A DNA stretch of 64,000 nucleotides from Altererythrobacter xiamenensis. Lineage in GTDB: Bacteria > Pseudomonadota > Alphaproteobacteria > Sphingomonadales > Sphingomonadaceae. Positions 56,729 through 64,000 of the stretch are shown here, piece by piece. Positions within the stretch are counted from its first letter, which is position 1; every line of letters begins with the position of its first letter. The translations under genes were made by a program, and so were the position numbers. The notes below the pieces were generated by a model, which saw nothing but the letters and a program-made list of their open reading frames with translations, made no database searches and was not told the origin of the DNA. The stretch spans positions 1-64,000 of the forward strand of contig NZ_FXWG01000001.1 in the NCBI RefSeq assembly GCF_900177715.1, in the 5' to 3' direction.

Positions 56729-57889
56729 ATGAACGAGGCCAAGACGAAATCACCAAGTTTGCGCCCAACCGCAGGCCAATTGGCGCTGGCAGAGGCGGTG
56801 GCACGCGGCGAAATGCGCACTGCCGACACGATCGAGACGGTCCCGGCACGCGTCTACACGGATCCCGATCACTTTGCCCGCGAAAAGGCGGCATTGTTCG
56901 ACAGGCTACCGCAAGTGCTGTGCGTTTCGGCGCTCTTGCCCGAGCCGGGGATGGCCGTGCCGCACGATGCGACGGGCCGCCCGATGCTGATCACCCGCGA
57001 TGCCGAGGGCACAGCCCATGTCTTCCTGAACGTCTGCCGTCACCGCGGCACGCGACTGGTCGAAGGCGAGGATATCCAGTGCGCGAAGCGGCTTGTGTGC
57101 CCCTATCATGCGTGGACCTACAAGCTCGACGGCAAGCTGCTTGCCCTGCCCCGCCCTGAGACCTTCCCCGGCATGGACAAGGGCGACTACGGGCTTATCG
57201 AACTGCCTTCTCTGGAGGCGGGCGGGCTGATCTGGTTCTCGCCCAACGAAAGCGCTGATTTCTCCGAGCCGCGGAAGCTGGGCGAAGATTTTGCCGCCTT
57301 CGGCATGGACCAGGCCTATCTTTTCCGCCGCAAGCTCCACACGGTGAAGGGCAATTGGAAGCTGATCATGGATGCCTTTCTCGAAAGCTACCATGTCACG
57401 CGGCTCCATGCGCAGACCATCGGCCCGTTTTTCAAGGACGGCGTAACCTCAGGCGACCAGATCGGCCCGCATCAACGCAGCGCGGTCGGGCGGCTGGAAG
57501 AAATGGAGGGTGTCGACCTCAACGACATGGCGGCGCTGCGCAGGGTGGTAACCTTCGCCTATCAATTGCTCCCGGCAACGATCATCGTGCCCAGCCCCGA
57601 CTATGTAAACGTCATGGTCCTGATGCCGCAGGCGCACGACCTGACACTGGTCGAGGATTTCATGCTGATCCCGGAAGAGCCTGCAACCGACAAGGCCCGC
57701 GACCATTGGGAGCGCAGCTGGAAACTGCTCGACGGCGGCGTTTTTGCCAGCGAGGATTTCCGCGCGGCGGAACTCGGCCAGCAGGGCCTTTCGAGCGGCG
57801 CGGTACCGCATCTGACGCTCGGAACGCTCGAAGGCGGCATCGCCCGCTTCAACGCAATCGTCGAAGAGGCGTTGCGCGAGGTGAATTGA
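56729..57889 (+). CDS. Rieske non-heme iron oxygenase alpha subunit
   Basis: 386 residues. Rieske centre ligands Cys103, His105 (CRHRGTR) and Cys124, His127 (CPYHAWTY). The catalytic domain has [13 protein letters not shown], which supplies the two iron-binding His residues. It belongs to the aromatic-ring-hydroxylating / choline- or carnitine-monooxygenase-like group. No ferredoxin or reductase gene is adjacent, so electrons must come from elsewhere. Substrate unknown; divergent from the ampG-like gene. Confidence 0.88.
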   Translation: MNEAKTKSPSLRPTAGQLALAEAVARGEMRTADTIETVPARVYTDPDHFAREKAALFDRLPQVLCVSALLPEPGMAVPHDATGRPMLITRDAEGTAHVFLNVCRHRGTRLVEGEDIQCAKRLVCPYHAWTYKLDGKLLALPRPETFPGMDKGDYGLIELPSLEAGGLIWFSPNESADFSEPRKLGEDFAAFGMDQAYLFRRKLHTVKGNWKLIMDAFLESYHVTRLHAQTIGPFFKDGVTSGDQIGPHQRSAVGRLEEMEGVDLNDMAALRRVVTFAYQLLPATIIVPSPDYVNVMVLMPQAHDLTLVEDFMLIPEEPATDKARDHWERSWKLLDGGVFASEDFRAAELGQQGLSSGAVPHLTLGTLEGGIARFNAIVEEALREVN

Positions 57890-57908
57890 GCGCCTACTCG
57901 CTTGGGTC

Positions 57909-58685
57909 ATGTCGAACGGCCCACAGCGCGACGGACCGCGTCCCGAAGGCGAGCGCATCGCCAAACTGCTCGCCCGCGCAGGTGTCGCCAGCCGACGCGA
58001 GGTCGAGCGCATGATCGCCGACGGTCGCGTCGCGATCGACGGACTTGTGCTCGAAACCCCGGCGACGATCCTGAAAGATCTGAAAGGCGTAACGGTCGAT
58101 GGCAAGCCTGTCGCCAAGCCGGAACCGACACGGCTTTTCGCATTTCACAAGCCGACCGGCCTGATCACTGCCGAGAGCGATCCTAAGGGCCGCCCCACGA
58201 TCTATACGGCGCTGCGCAATTCGCTTCCGAAGAACACGCCGCGGGTCATGCCGATCGGGCGGCTCGATCTCAACACCGAGGGGCTGCTGCTGCTCACCAA
58301 TGACGGTGAACTCAAGCGGCAAATGGAACTGCCCGCTTCGGGCATTCCGCGTGTCTATCGCGCGCGAACCTTTGGCGATGTGACGCAGGAGGATCTCGAA
58401 GACCTGATCGACGGAATCACGATCGACGGCGTCAATTACGGCAGCATCGATGCGAATATGGAGCGGCGCACGGGCCGCAACCAGTGGATCGAGGTCATGA
58501 TCACAGAGGGCAAGAACCGCGAGGTTCGCAAGGTGCTCGAACATCTCGGGCTGCAGGTCAGCCGTTTGATCCGCACCGCCTACGGGCCCTTCGAACTGGA
58601 GGACTTGCCGCGCGGAGCTGCACGCGAAATCCGCAAGCATGACATCGGGCGGTTCCGCAGCCAGCTGAAAAAGTATCGCCAATGA
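57909..58685 (+). CDS. RluB/RsuA-family pseudouridine synthase
   Basis: 258 residues: N-terminal S4 RNA-binding domain (GERIAKLLARAGVASRREVERMI), then the catalytic domain with GRLDLNTEGLLLLTNDG, where Asp120 is the nucleophile, and the ITEGKNREVRKVLEHLG segment. Most like RluB (23S U2605) in architecture, but RluE or RluF activities cannot be ruled out. Overlaps rsmD by four bases (ATGA). Confidence 0.92.
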   Translation: MSNGPQRDGPRPEGERIAKLLARAGVASRREVERMIADGRVAIDGLVLETPATILKDLKGVTVDGKPVAKPEPTRLFAFHKPTGLITAESDPKGRPTIYTALRNSLPKNTPRVMPIGRLDLNTEGLLLLTNDGELKRQMELPASGIPRVYRARTFGDVTQEDLEDLIDGITIDGVNYGSIDANMERRTGRNQWIEVMITEGKNREVRKVLEHLGLQVSRLIRTAYGPFELEDLPRGAAREIRKHDIGRFRSQLKKYRQ

Positions 58686-59227
58686 GGATCATCGCCGGCG
58701 AATGGCGCGGGCGTAAGCTGACCGCGCCCAAGGGCGATTCGACGCGTCCGACTGCTGATCGCACGCGCGAGACGCTGTTCTCCATGCTGACCAGCCGCCT
58801 CGGCTCGTTCGAAGGGCTGAGTGTCCTCGACCTGTTCGCCGGTTCCGGTGCTCTGGGATTGGAAGCGCTTTCCAGGGGAGCAGAGCATTGCCTGTTCGTC
58901 GAACAGGACAAGGCGGCGCTCGATGCGATCCGGGCGAACATCGCTTCATTCGGTTGCCGCAGCAGAGCAACGGTCAGCGCAGGTTCGGTAATGTCGCTCA
59001 GCCCGGCGAAGGAGCCACATGACCTAATCCTGCTCGACCCGCCCTACGGTACGGGTGCCGCCTCGGTGGCTTTGGACAGGATGCTCCGGCTGGGCTGGAT
59101 TGGTCCTGCGACATGGATCGCGGTCGAAACCGGGTCCGATGAAGATGTAGCGGTCAAAGGGTTGGAACTTCAAAAAGACCGCCGCGTGGGCAAGGCAAAG
59201 CTTCACCTTCTTACCCTCGCCATCTAA
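58682..59227 (+). CDS. rsmD: 16S rRNA (guanine966-N2)-methyltransferase
   Basis: 181 residues, usual length. SAM-binding VLDLFAGSGALGLEALSRGA, catalytic DPPY motif in LILLDPPYGTGA, and the N-terminal RIIAGEWRGRKL plus PTADRTRETLFSML signature. Coupled to the pseudouridine synthase gene, so the two rRNA modification enzymes are co-expressed. Confidence 0.95.
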   Translation: MRIIAGEWRGRKLTAPKGDSTRPTADRTRETLFSMLTSRLGSFEGLSVLDLFAGSGALGLEALSRGAEHCLFVEQDKAALDAIRANIASFGCRSRATVSAGSVMSLSPAKEPHDLILLDPPYGTGAASVALDRMLRLGWIGPATWIAVETGSDEDVAVKGLELQKDRRVGKAKLHLLTLAI

Positions 59228-59235
59228 CCATCCCT

Positions 59236-59304
59236 TCAGGCCATCGCGGTGGCCGCTATGGTCAAAATCCCGATCGCGATGACTGCCAGGTCCGATTTGC
59301 GCAT
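59236..59304 (-). CDS. Candidate 22-residue hydrophobic peptide
   Basis: ATG 59304 is preceded by AAGGAG with 8-base spacing, then MRKSDLAVIAIGILTIAATAMA and a stop. Basic start and one hydrophobic helix, so a single-pass membrane microprotein or a leaderless signal-like peptide. It ends 9 bases from the converging rsmD. Supported only by the good ribosome binding site and composition. Confidence 0.4.
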   Translation of the reverse strand: MRKSDLAVIAIGILTIAATAMA

Positions 59305-59492
59305 GCGCCCTCTCCTTATTTTCCAGGCCTGGAGTAATTCCGCCCGGTCTTCCGGAGTTCCCGAAAGCAAAGACAACCTGCCGCTCCCGACCGGATGGTG
59401 AAAGGGGCCGGGCTTTCGCAAGGCCTTGTTTCAATCACTGTCTGCCGCGAGCCGTTGGTGCGGTGCGGCCAGAGGATTTACAGCCCACACAC

Positions 59493-59527
59493 GAAAACGG
59501 CCGAACATCGCTGCCCGGCCGCTTTTC
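59493..59527 (-). terminator. Intrinsic terminator of the small secreted-protein gene
   Basis: On the minus strand GAAAA-g-CGGCCG, a 12-base loop, CGGCCG-TTTTC. The plus-strand arms are GAAAACGGCCG (59493-59503) and CGGCCGCTTTTC (59516-59527), with one bulged base. It lies 37 bases after the stop at 59564. Confidence 0.75.
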
Positions 59528-59563
59528 ATTTCGCGCCCCGATGAAGGGCGTGACTGTCAGCAA

Positions 59564-59845
59564 TTACATGCTGCTGGCGGGCTGACCCGGCCAATAAGTA
59601 AGCGGACGATTGCCCCAATTGAGGCCTGCTGCGCGCGGATTGATGCAGCCGTCCTGGTCGTTCTTCATGCAAACGTCATAGACCTTGTCGCCCACCTTGA
59701 CCTTTGTAGCCTTGCCCTGTGCGTTGGTCTCTACGACCTCAGGTGATTGGGCTTTCCAGTCGGCCTTGTGATTGTCGGCAAGCGCCGGACTGGCAAATCC
59801 AAGGGCCATGGTGGTGACGGCTGCTGCTGCAAATAGCTGTTTCAT
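59564..59845 (-). CDS. Small secreted protein
   Basis: 93 residues from ATG 59845 with GGAGA upstream. Signal peptide ending PALA-D (cleavage about residue 23). The mature 70 residues hold two Cys (YDVCMKNDQDGC) that could form a disulfide and an Asn/Gly/Pro/Trp-rich end (LNWGNRPLTYWPGQPA). No family recognised. Divergent from uvrD, preceded by an EcfG-like promoter and followed by a terminator, so a single-gene stress-response transcript is likely. Confidence 0.7.
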   Translation of the reverse strand: MKQLFAAAAVTTMALGFASPALADNHKADWKAQSPEVVETNAQGKATKVKVGDKVYDVCMKNDQDGCINPRAAGLNWGNRPLTYWPGQPASSM

Positions 59846-59882
59846 AGAGGCATCTCCTGATTTGTTCCCGTGTTGCCCATTC

Positions 59883-59908
59883 AACGGGCACCCCCGCCGC
59901 ATGGTTCC
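59883..59908 (-). promoter_or_regulatory. Putative EcfG-type stress promoter of the small secreted protein
   Basis: On the minus strand GGAAC (59908-59904), 17 bases, CGTT (59886-59883). This matches the EcfG consensus GGAAC-N16/17-CGTT in full. The -10 lies 38 bases before the start codon. Confidence 0.55.
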
Positions 59909-59977
59909 GAATTGGGTGGAAAGCGCGCAATTGCGCTTGCCGGGCGGGGCCTCGTTCCCTACCTGTTCACCAATATC

Positions 59978-62287
59978 ATGAGCGATAATCCCCCCCTCCC
60001 CGCCGAAGTGGACCCGCCCAAGGTCCCCGCCTACGCCGCGCGTCTCAACCCGCCGCAGCGTGAGGCTGTTCTGACGACGGAGGGGCCGGTGCTGATGCTG
60101 GCGGGCGCTGGAACGGGCAAGACAGCCGCGCTCACATCGCGACTGGCGCACCTTGTGGCAACAGGACGCGCATGGCCCAGCCAGATCCTCTGCGTGACCT
60201 TTACCAACAAGGCTGCCCGCGAGATGCGCGAGAGGGTCGCGGGCCATCTGGGCGAGGCGGTAGAGGGCATGCCGTGGCTCGGCACCTTCCACTCGATCTG
60301 CGCCAAGATGCTGCGCCGCCATGCAGAACTTGTCGGGCTGGAGAGCAATTACACGATCATCGATACCGACGATCAGATGCGCCTGCTGAAGCAGCTTATC
60401 CAGCAGAACGAGCTCGACGAAAAGCGCTGGCCCGCGCGCCAGCTGGCCGGACTGATCGACCGCTGGAAGAACCGCGGGCTCAATCCCGAAGATCTCGATG
60501 CGGTCGAGAACGAGAGCTACGCCAATGGGCGCGGTCAGCAGTTTTACAGGCTTTATCAGGACCGGCTGAAAGCATTGAACGCCTGCGATTTCGGCGATCT
60601 GCTGCTTCACATGCTCAACATTTTCCGCCGCGAACGCGAAGTGCTGGAGCGGTATCAGAAGCAATTCCGCTATATCTTGGTCGACGAGTATCAGGACACC
60701 AACGCCGTCCAGTACCTCTGGCTGAGACTGCTGGCGCAGGAAAGCAAGAACATCTGTGTCGTCGGCGATGACGACCAGTCGATCTATTCATGGCGCGGCG
60801 CAGAAGTCGCCAATATCCTGCGGTTCGAAAAGGATTTTCCGGGCGCCAAGGTAGTGAAGCTGGAGCAGAACTATCGCTCCACCCCGCATATACTCGCGGC
60901 CGCTTCCGGACTGATCGCTGCGAATAGCGAACGGCATGACAAGACGCTGTGGACCGAGCACGATCATGGCGAGAAAGTCCGCGTGATCGGTGTCTGGGAT
61001 GCGCCAGAAGAAGCGCGGCGAGTCGGGGAAGAGATCGAGCGGCTCGAACGCGAGGGGGCCTCGCTCGACAACGTCGCGATACTCGTGCGCGCCCAGTATC
61101 AGACGCGCGAGTTCGAAGACCGCTTCATCCAGATCGGCATAAACTACCGCATCATCGGCGGTTTTCGCTTCTACGAACGCGCGGAAATCCGCGATGCGCT
61201 CGCCTATCTGCGCGTGATTGCGCAGCCGCAGGACGATCTGGCATTCGAGCGCATCTACAACCAGCCCAAGCGCGGCCTCGGCGCAAAGACGCTCGAAAAG
61301 ATGCATCAGCATGCGCGGCGCACCGATCTGCCGCTAGCCGCCGCTTCGCTGCAGCTTGCCGACAGCGACGAGCTGCCGCCGCGCGCGCGCTCCACCATTG
61401 CTGCGCTGATGGGCCAGTTTCTGGCTTGGCGCGAGCAGTCCGAGCAGGTCACACCTGCCGACCTCTTGCGGATCGTGTTGGAGGAATCGGGCTATTCCGA
61501 CATGCTCGAAAACGAGAAAACGGCAGAGGCAAAAGGCCGCCTCGAAAACCTGACCGAGCTTGCCCGCGCGATGGAAGAATACGAAACGCTCGGCGATTTC
61601 CTCGAACATGTCAGCCTCGTCATGGACAATGATGCGGCAAACGAGGAAGAGACCGTAACCATCATGACAATGCACGCGGCCAAGGGGCTCGAATTCGATC
61701 ATGTCTTCCTCCCCGGTTGGGAGGAAGGCGTATTCCCCTCGCAGCGCGCGATCGACGAAGGCGGGCTGGCGAGCCTCGAGGAAGAGCGGCGCCTAGCCTA
61801 TGTCGCGATCACTCGCGCGCGCCGCCGCTGCACGATCTTCCACGCCGCCAACCGCCGCATTTACGGTCAATGGACGAGCAGCATCCCCTCTCGTTTCATC
61901 GAGGAATTGCCCGATGAACATATCGACCAGGAAACCACGATGAGCGGCGGGGCTTCGCTCTGGCGCGCCAACTGGTCGGAAAGCGAAGACCCCTTCGCCC
62001 ATGTCTCTGAATCGCGGCCCGATCGTTCAGGCGCGCGCGGCCCAGGCTGGCAGCGGGCGCTTTCGACCGGTTACGAGACGAAGCAGGTTCGGCTGAAGGA
62101 GAACAAGCGCTCTGCTGCGAGCTTTGCCGCAAAGCCGCGCGTCGACATCGCGATCGGACAGCGTGTCTTTCACGACAAGTTCGGCTACGGCACAGTGATC
62201 GATCAGGAAGGCAACAAGCTCGAGATTAATTTCGAGAAGAGCGGCACCAAACGCGTGATCGACAGCTTTGTGAAAACGGCTGACTAA
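59978..62287 (+). CDS. uvrD: UvrD/PcrA-type ATP-dependent DNA helicase
   Basis: 769 residues from ATG 59978; an upstream ATG at 59870 adds an unlikely basic-proline leader. Superfamily 1A motifs: Q-motif LNPPQREAV, Walker A AGAGTGKT at 42-49, motif Ia TFTNKAAREM, Walker B VDEYQDTN, motif III GDDDQSIYSWRGA, motif IV EQNYRST, motif V TMHAAKGLEFDHVFLPG and motif VI YVAITRAR. The C-terminal RVFHDKFGYGTV segment is the Tudor-like RNA-polymerase-binding domain. Acts in nucleotide-excision and mismatch repair. Confidence 0.95.
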   Translation: MSDNPPLPAEVDPPKVPAYAARLNPPQREAVLTTEGPVLMLAGAGTGKTAALTSRLAHLVATGRAWPSQILCVTFTNKAAREMRERVAGHLGEAVEGMPWLGTFHSICAKMLRRHAELVGLESNYTIIDTDDQMRLLKQLIQQNELDEKRWPARQLAGLIDRWKNRGLNPEDLDAVENESYANGRGQQFYRLYQDRLKALNACDFGDLLLHMLNIFRREREVLERYQKQFRYILVDEYQDTNAVQYLWLRLLAQESKNICVVGDDDQSIYSWRGAEVANILRFEKDFPGAKVVKLEQNYRSTPHILAAASGLIAANSERHDKTLWTEHDHGEKVRVIGVWDAPEEARRVGEEIERLEREGASLDNVAILVRAQYQTREFEDRFIQIGINYRIIGGFRFYERAEIRDALAYLRVIAQPQDDLAFERIYNQPKRGLGAKTLEKMHQHARRTDLPLAAASLQLADSDELPPRARSTIAALMGQFLAWREQSEQVTPADLLRIVLEESGYSDMLENEKTAEAKGRLENLTELARAMEEYETLGDFLEHVSLVMDNDAANEEETVTIMTMHAAKGLEFDHVFLPGWEEGVFPSQRAIDEGGLASLEEERRLAYVAITRARRRCTIFHAANRRIYGQWTSSIPSRFIEELPDEHIDQETTMSGGASLWRANWSESEDPFAHVSESRPDRSGARGPGWQRALSTGYETKQVRLKENKRSAASFAAKPRVDIAIGQRVFHDKFGYGTVIDQEGNKLEINFEKSGTKRVIDSFVKTAD

Positions 62288-62294
62288 GAGGAGC

Positions 62295-64000
62295 CTACTC
62301 AGCCGCAACCCGGTCCTGCTCGCAGCCAAGCGGCGGAAGCCATTCGCCAAGTACCGCTTCAAGCCCTTCGATCGTGAAAGGCTTGGCCAGATGCCCCTGC
62401 ATCCCGGCGTCCAGGCAGGCCACAATATCGGATTTGTATGCATTGGCCGTCATTGCGATGATGGGAAGCCTGTCTGCGCTGATACCCTGTTTGCGCAGTT
62501 CACGCGAAGCAGACAGTCCATCGAGCACGGGCATCTGGATATCCATGAGGATCAAATCAAAGGGTTCGCCTCCGCGCTCGGCTGCGAGAATGCCTTCGAC
62601 CGCCTTCTGCCCATTATCGAACAGTTCAGCATCCACCCCTATCCACTTGCATATCTCGAGGATGAGCATCTTGTTGATCGCGTGATCCTCGGCAAGACCG
62701 ACCTTGTATTGGCTCCATCGCCCGCCCTCTGACCGAGCCTGAGTGACCGGCTTCGGTAAACTGGTCGCCACGGGGGGCTGTGCTGACTTCAACGGCACAT
62801 TGATCGTCACACAGGTCCCCTTGCCCAGTTCACTTTCCAAAGCGATCGTCCCGCCCATCAATCTCACCAGTTCACGGGAGATATGCAGCCCCAGTCCGGT
62901 GCCCTGTGGACTGCGATCGTCCCCACCTTCGACCTGCACGAACTCATCAAGCACGCGCTGCGCCTGCTCGGACGGAATCCCTATGCCGGTATCGCGAACC
63001 CTCACCGACAGGAACTTTCCGTCATATTCGGCACGTAAGCTGATCCAGCCGGTTTCGGTAAACTTCAGGGCATTACCAAGGATGTTAGAGATGATCTGGC
63101 GCAGTCGAAGATCGTCGCCAAAGGCGAATTGCGGCACCGCCCTGTCGATCTCGAGCGTTATCTTCAATCCCTTGTTCACCGCGCTGGCGCTGAACAGGTT
63201 GACGCAGCTTCCCAGCAAGTGATGCAGTTTGAAACGCTCTGTTTTGATCTGGAGCTGGCCTGCTTCGATACGCGACATGTCGAGGATCGTGTTAAGCAGC
63301 TTCAGCATGGTTTGGCCCGATTCATTTATGAGGCGGACCTTCTCCTGCTGATGCGGCTGCAGGTCCTCTTTCAGAAGCAGGTCGGAAAGTCCGAGAATGC
63401 CGCTCATCGGAGTGCGCAGTTCGTGGCTCATATTGCCGAAGAAGCGTGACTTCGATTTCAGCAGGGCCATCGCGTTCTCGGCTTCGCGAGCCCGGGATGC
63501 GGCGCGCTCTTGTTCGGCGAGGCTCGAACGATGTGCCCCAGCGATCAAAAGAGTGGCGACAGCCATCGCGCTGGCAAGTGCGAGCAGGCTCAACTGAAAA
63601 CTGGTATCGAACAGGTTGCTGCGAATTGCCAGACTTGTACCGAACGCCAATGCAAAGGGCAGGATCAGCGCCAGCGGCAAGATCCGCCGAAGTGCGATCG
63701 ATGCATCGCCCTTGCCGAGCACGACGCCCACCCATCCTTGATTGCCGTTGCGCAATAGGATGGCAGCAATCAGGCAGATGAAGCAGAGCGCCGTAGGCAA
63801 CGACATGGATGAAAAGAGCGCCGCGCTGCTGATTGAGCTGGCTTCGAACAGAAACAGGGTGAGCGCGAGCAATGCGGGAAATAGCGCGACCGTCGAAAAC
63901 GTGGCCTTGATGCGGGGACTTTTCGAGACTGCCAGGGCAGCACCCAGCAAGATGAACGCAAAAGCAGTCGCCTCCGACATCCGAAGATTGGTGAAAGCTG
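62295..64000 (-). CDS. Hybrid sensor histidine kinase, 5' end beyond the window
   Basis: The frame is open to the right edge. An ATG at 63980 exists, but the open codons before it and the typical internal MSEATAFAFILLG start of a membrane sensor region suggest the true start lies outside. Order: about seven hydrophobic segments, HisKA with FFGNMSHELRTPMSG (phospho-His), HATPase with NILGNALKFT, DTGIGIP and GTGLGLHIS, then a receiver with MDIQMPVLDG (phospho-Asp) and LAKPF. No DNA-binding output, so the phosphate probably goes to a separate Hpt or regulator. Ligand unknown. Confidence 0.9.
   Translation of the reverse strand, partial: AFTNLRMSEATAFAFILLGAALAVSKSPRIKATFSTVALFPALLALTLFLFEASSISSAALFSSMSLPTALCFICLIAAILLRNGNQGWVGVVLGKGDASIALRRILPLALILPFALAFGTSLAIRSNLFDTSFQLSLLALASAMAVATLLIAGAHRSSLAEQERAASRAREAENAMALLKSKSRFFGNMSHELRTPMSGILGLSDLLLKEDLQPHQQEKVRLINESGQTMLKLLNTILDMSRIEAGQLQIKTERFKLHHLLGSCVNLFSASAVNKGLKITLEIDRAVPQFAFGDDLRLRQIISNILGNALKFTETGWISLRAEYDGKFLSVRVRDTGIGIPSEQAQRVLDEFVQVEGGDDRSPQGTGLGLHISRELVRLMGGTIALESELGKGTCVTINVPLKSAQPPVATSLPKPVTQARSEGGRWSQYKVGLAEDHAINKMLILEICKWIGVDAELFDNGQKAVEGILAAERGGEPFDLILMDIQMPVLDGLSASRELRKQGISADRLPIIAMTANAYKSDIVACLDAGMQGHLAKPFTIEGLEAVLGEWLPPLGCEQDRVAAE

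Overview
The window is a high-GC chromosomal segment from an alphaproteobacterium, most likely a sphingomonad of the Erythrobacter group (Sphingomonadales). Support: the blocks FYDLN zinc-ribbon protein-aroA-cmk-rpsA and ffh-rpsP-rimM / trmD-rplS, an F0 cluster with separate b and b' subunits, long Ala/Glu-rich tails on ribosomal proteins bL9 and bS16, many TTG and GTG starts, and many small lipoproteins with LAAC-type lipoboxes. Species cannot be fixed by reading. No insertion sequence, prophage, integrase or CRISPR array was seen.

Left third (1-10 kb), mixed and loosely packed: the tail of a probable Ca/Na antiporter; a small lipoprotein and two small membrane proteins; a CDP-alcohol phosphatidyltransferase followed by a sphingosine-1-phosphate-lyase-like PLP enzyme; a decayed stretch with merR-like traces; a BCCT transporter convergent with an outer-membrane protein; a VOC protein; a GST and a DUF808 membrane protein. 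Short degenerate intergenic repeats sit here.

10-31 kb: rpsF-rpsR-rplI with a strong terminator, amn, an SDR, a beta-lactamase-fold protein, then rimK with its retropepsin-like partner, a beta-propeller lipoprotein and an M2 (ACE-like) peptidase. A divergent locus around a 26-bp palindrome carries a marR-emrA-emrB efflux operon one way and a DsbA-like protein plus an alpha/beta hydrolase the other way. After asd comes the ffh-rpsP-rimM ... trmD-rplS block, split by an opposite-strand thioredoxin-reductase-like gene and a lipoprotein gene.

31-48.5 kb: tRNA-Ala(GGC), the FYDLN protein, aroA, a DUF411 protein, a CBU_0592-like membrane protein, cmk and rpsA; then gloB, a quinone reductase and a PepSY-type membrane protein. 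The F0 operon atpI-atpB-atpE-b'-b follows, then a ydbH-ynbE-ydbL set (intermembrane lipid transport), radC and purB.

48.5-64 kb: a tightly overlapping biosynthetic run, lapA-like-pyrF-trpF-trpB-(61-aa membrane protein)-trpA-accD-folC; then an ampG-like transporter, a Rieske oxygenase alpha subunit, an RluB-type pseudouridine synthase, rsmD, a 22-codon candidate ORF, a small secreted protein with an EcfG-like promoter, a UvrD/PcrA helicase, and a hybrid histidine kinase running off the right edge.

Most of the window is ordinary housekeeping sequence. The points most worth checking are the lyase/phosphatidyltransferase pair, the split trmD operon, the marR palindrome, the small membrane protein inside trpBA, RimK together with an S6 tail that does not end in Glu, and two putative stress promoters.
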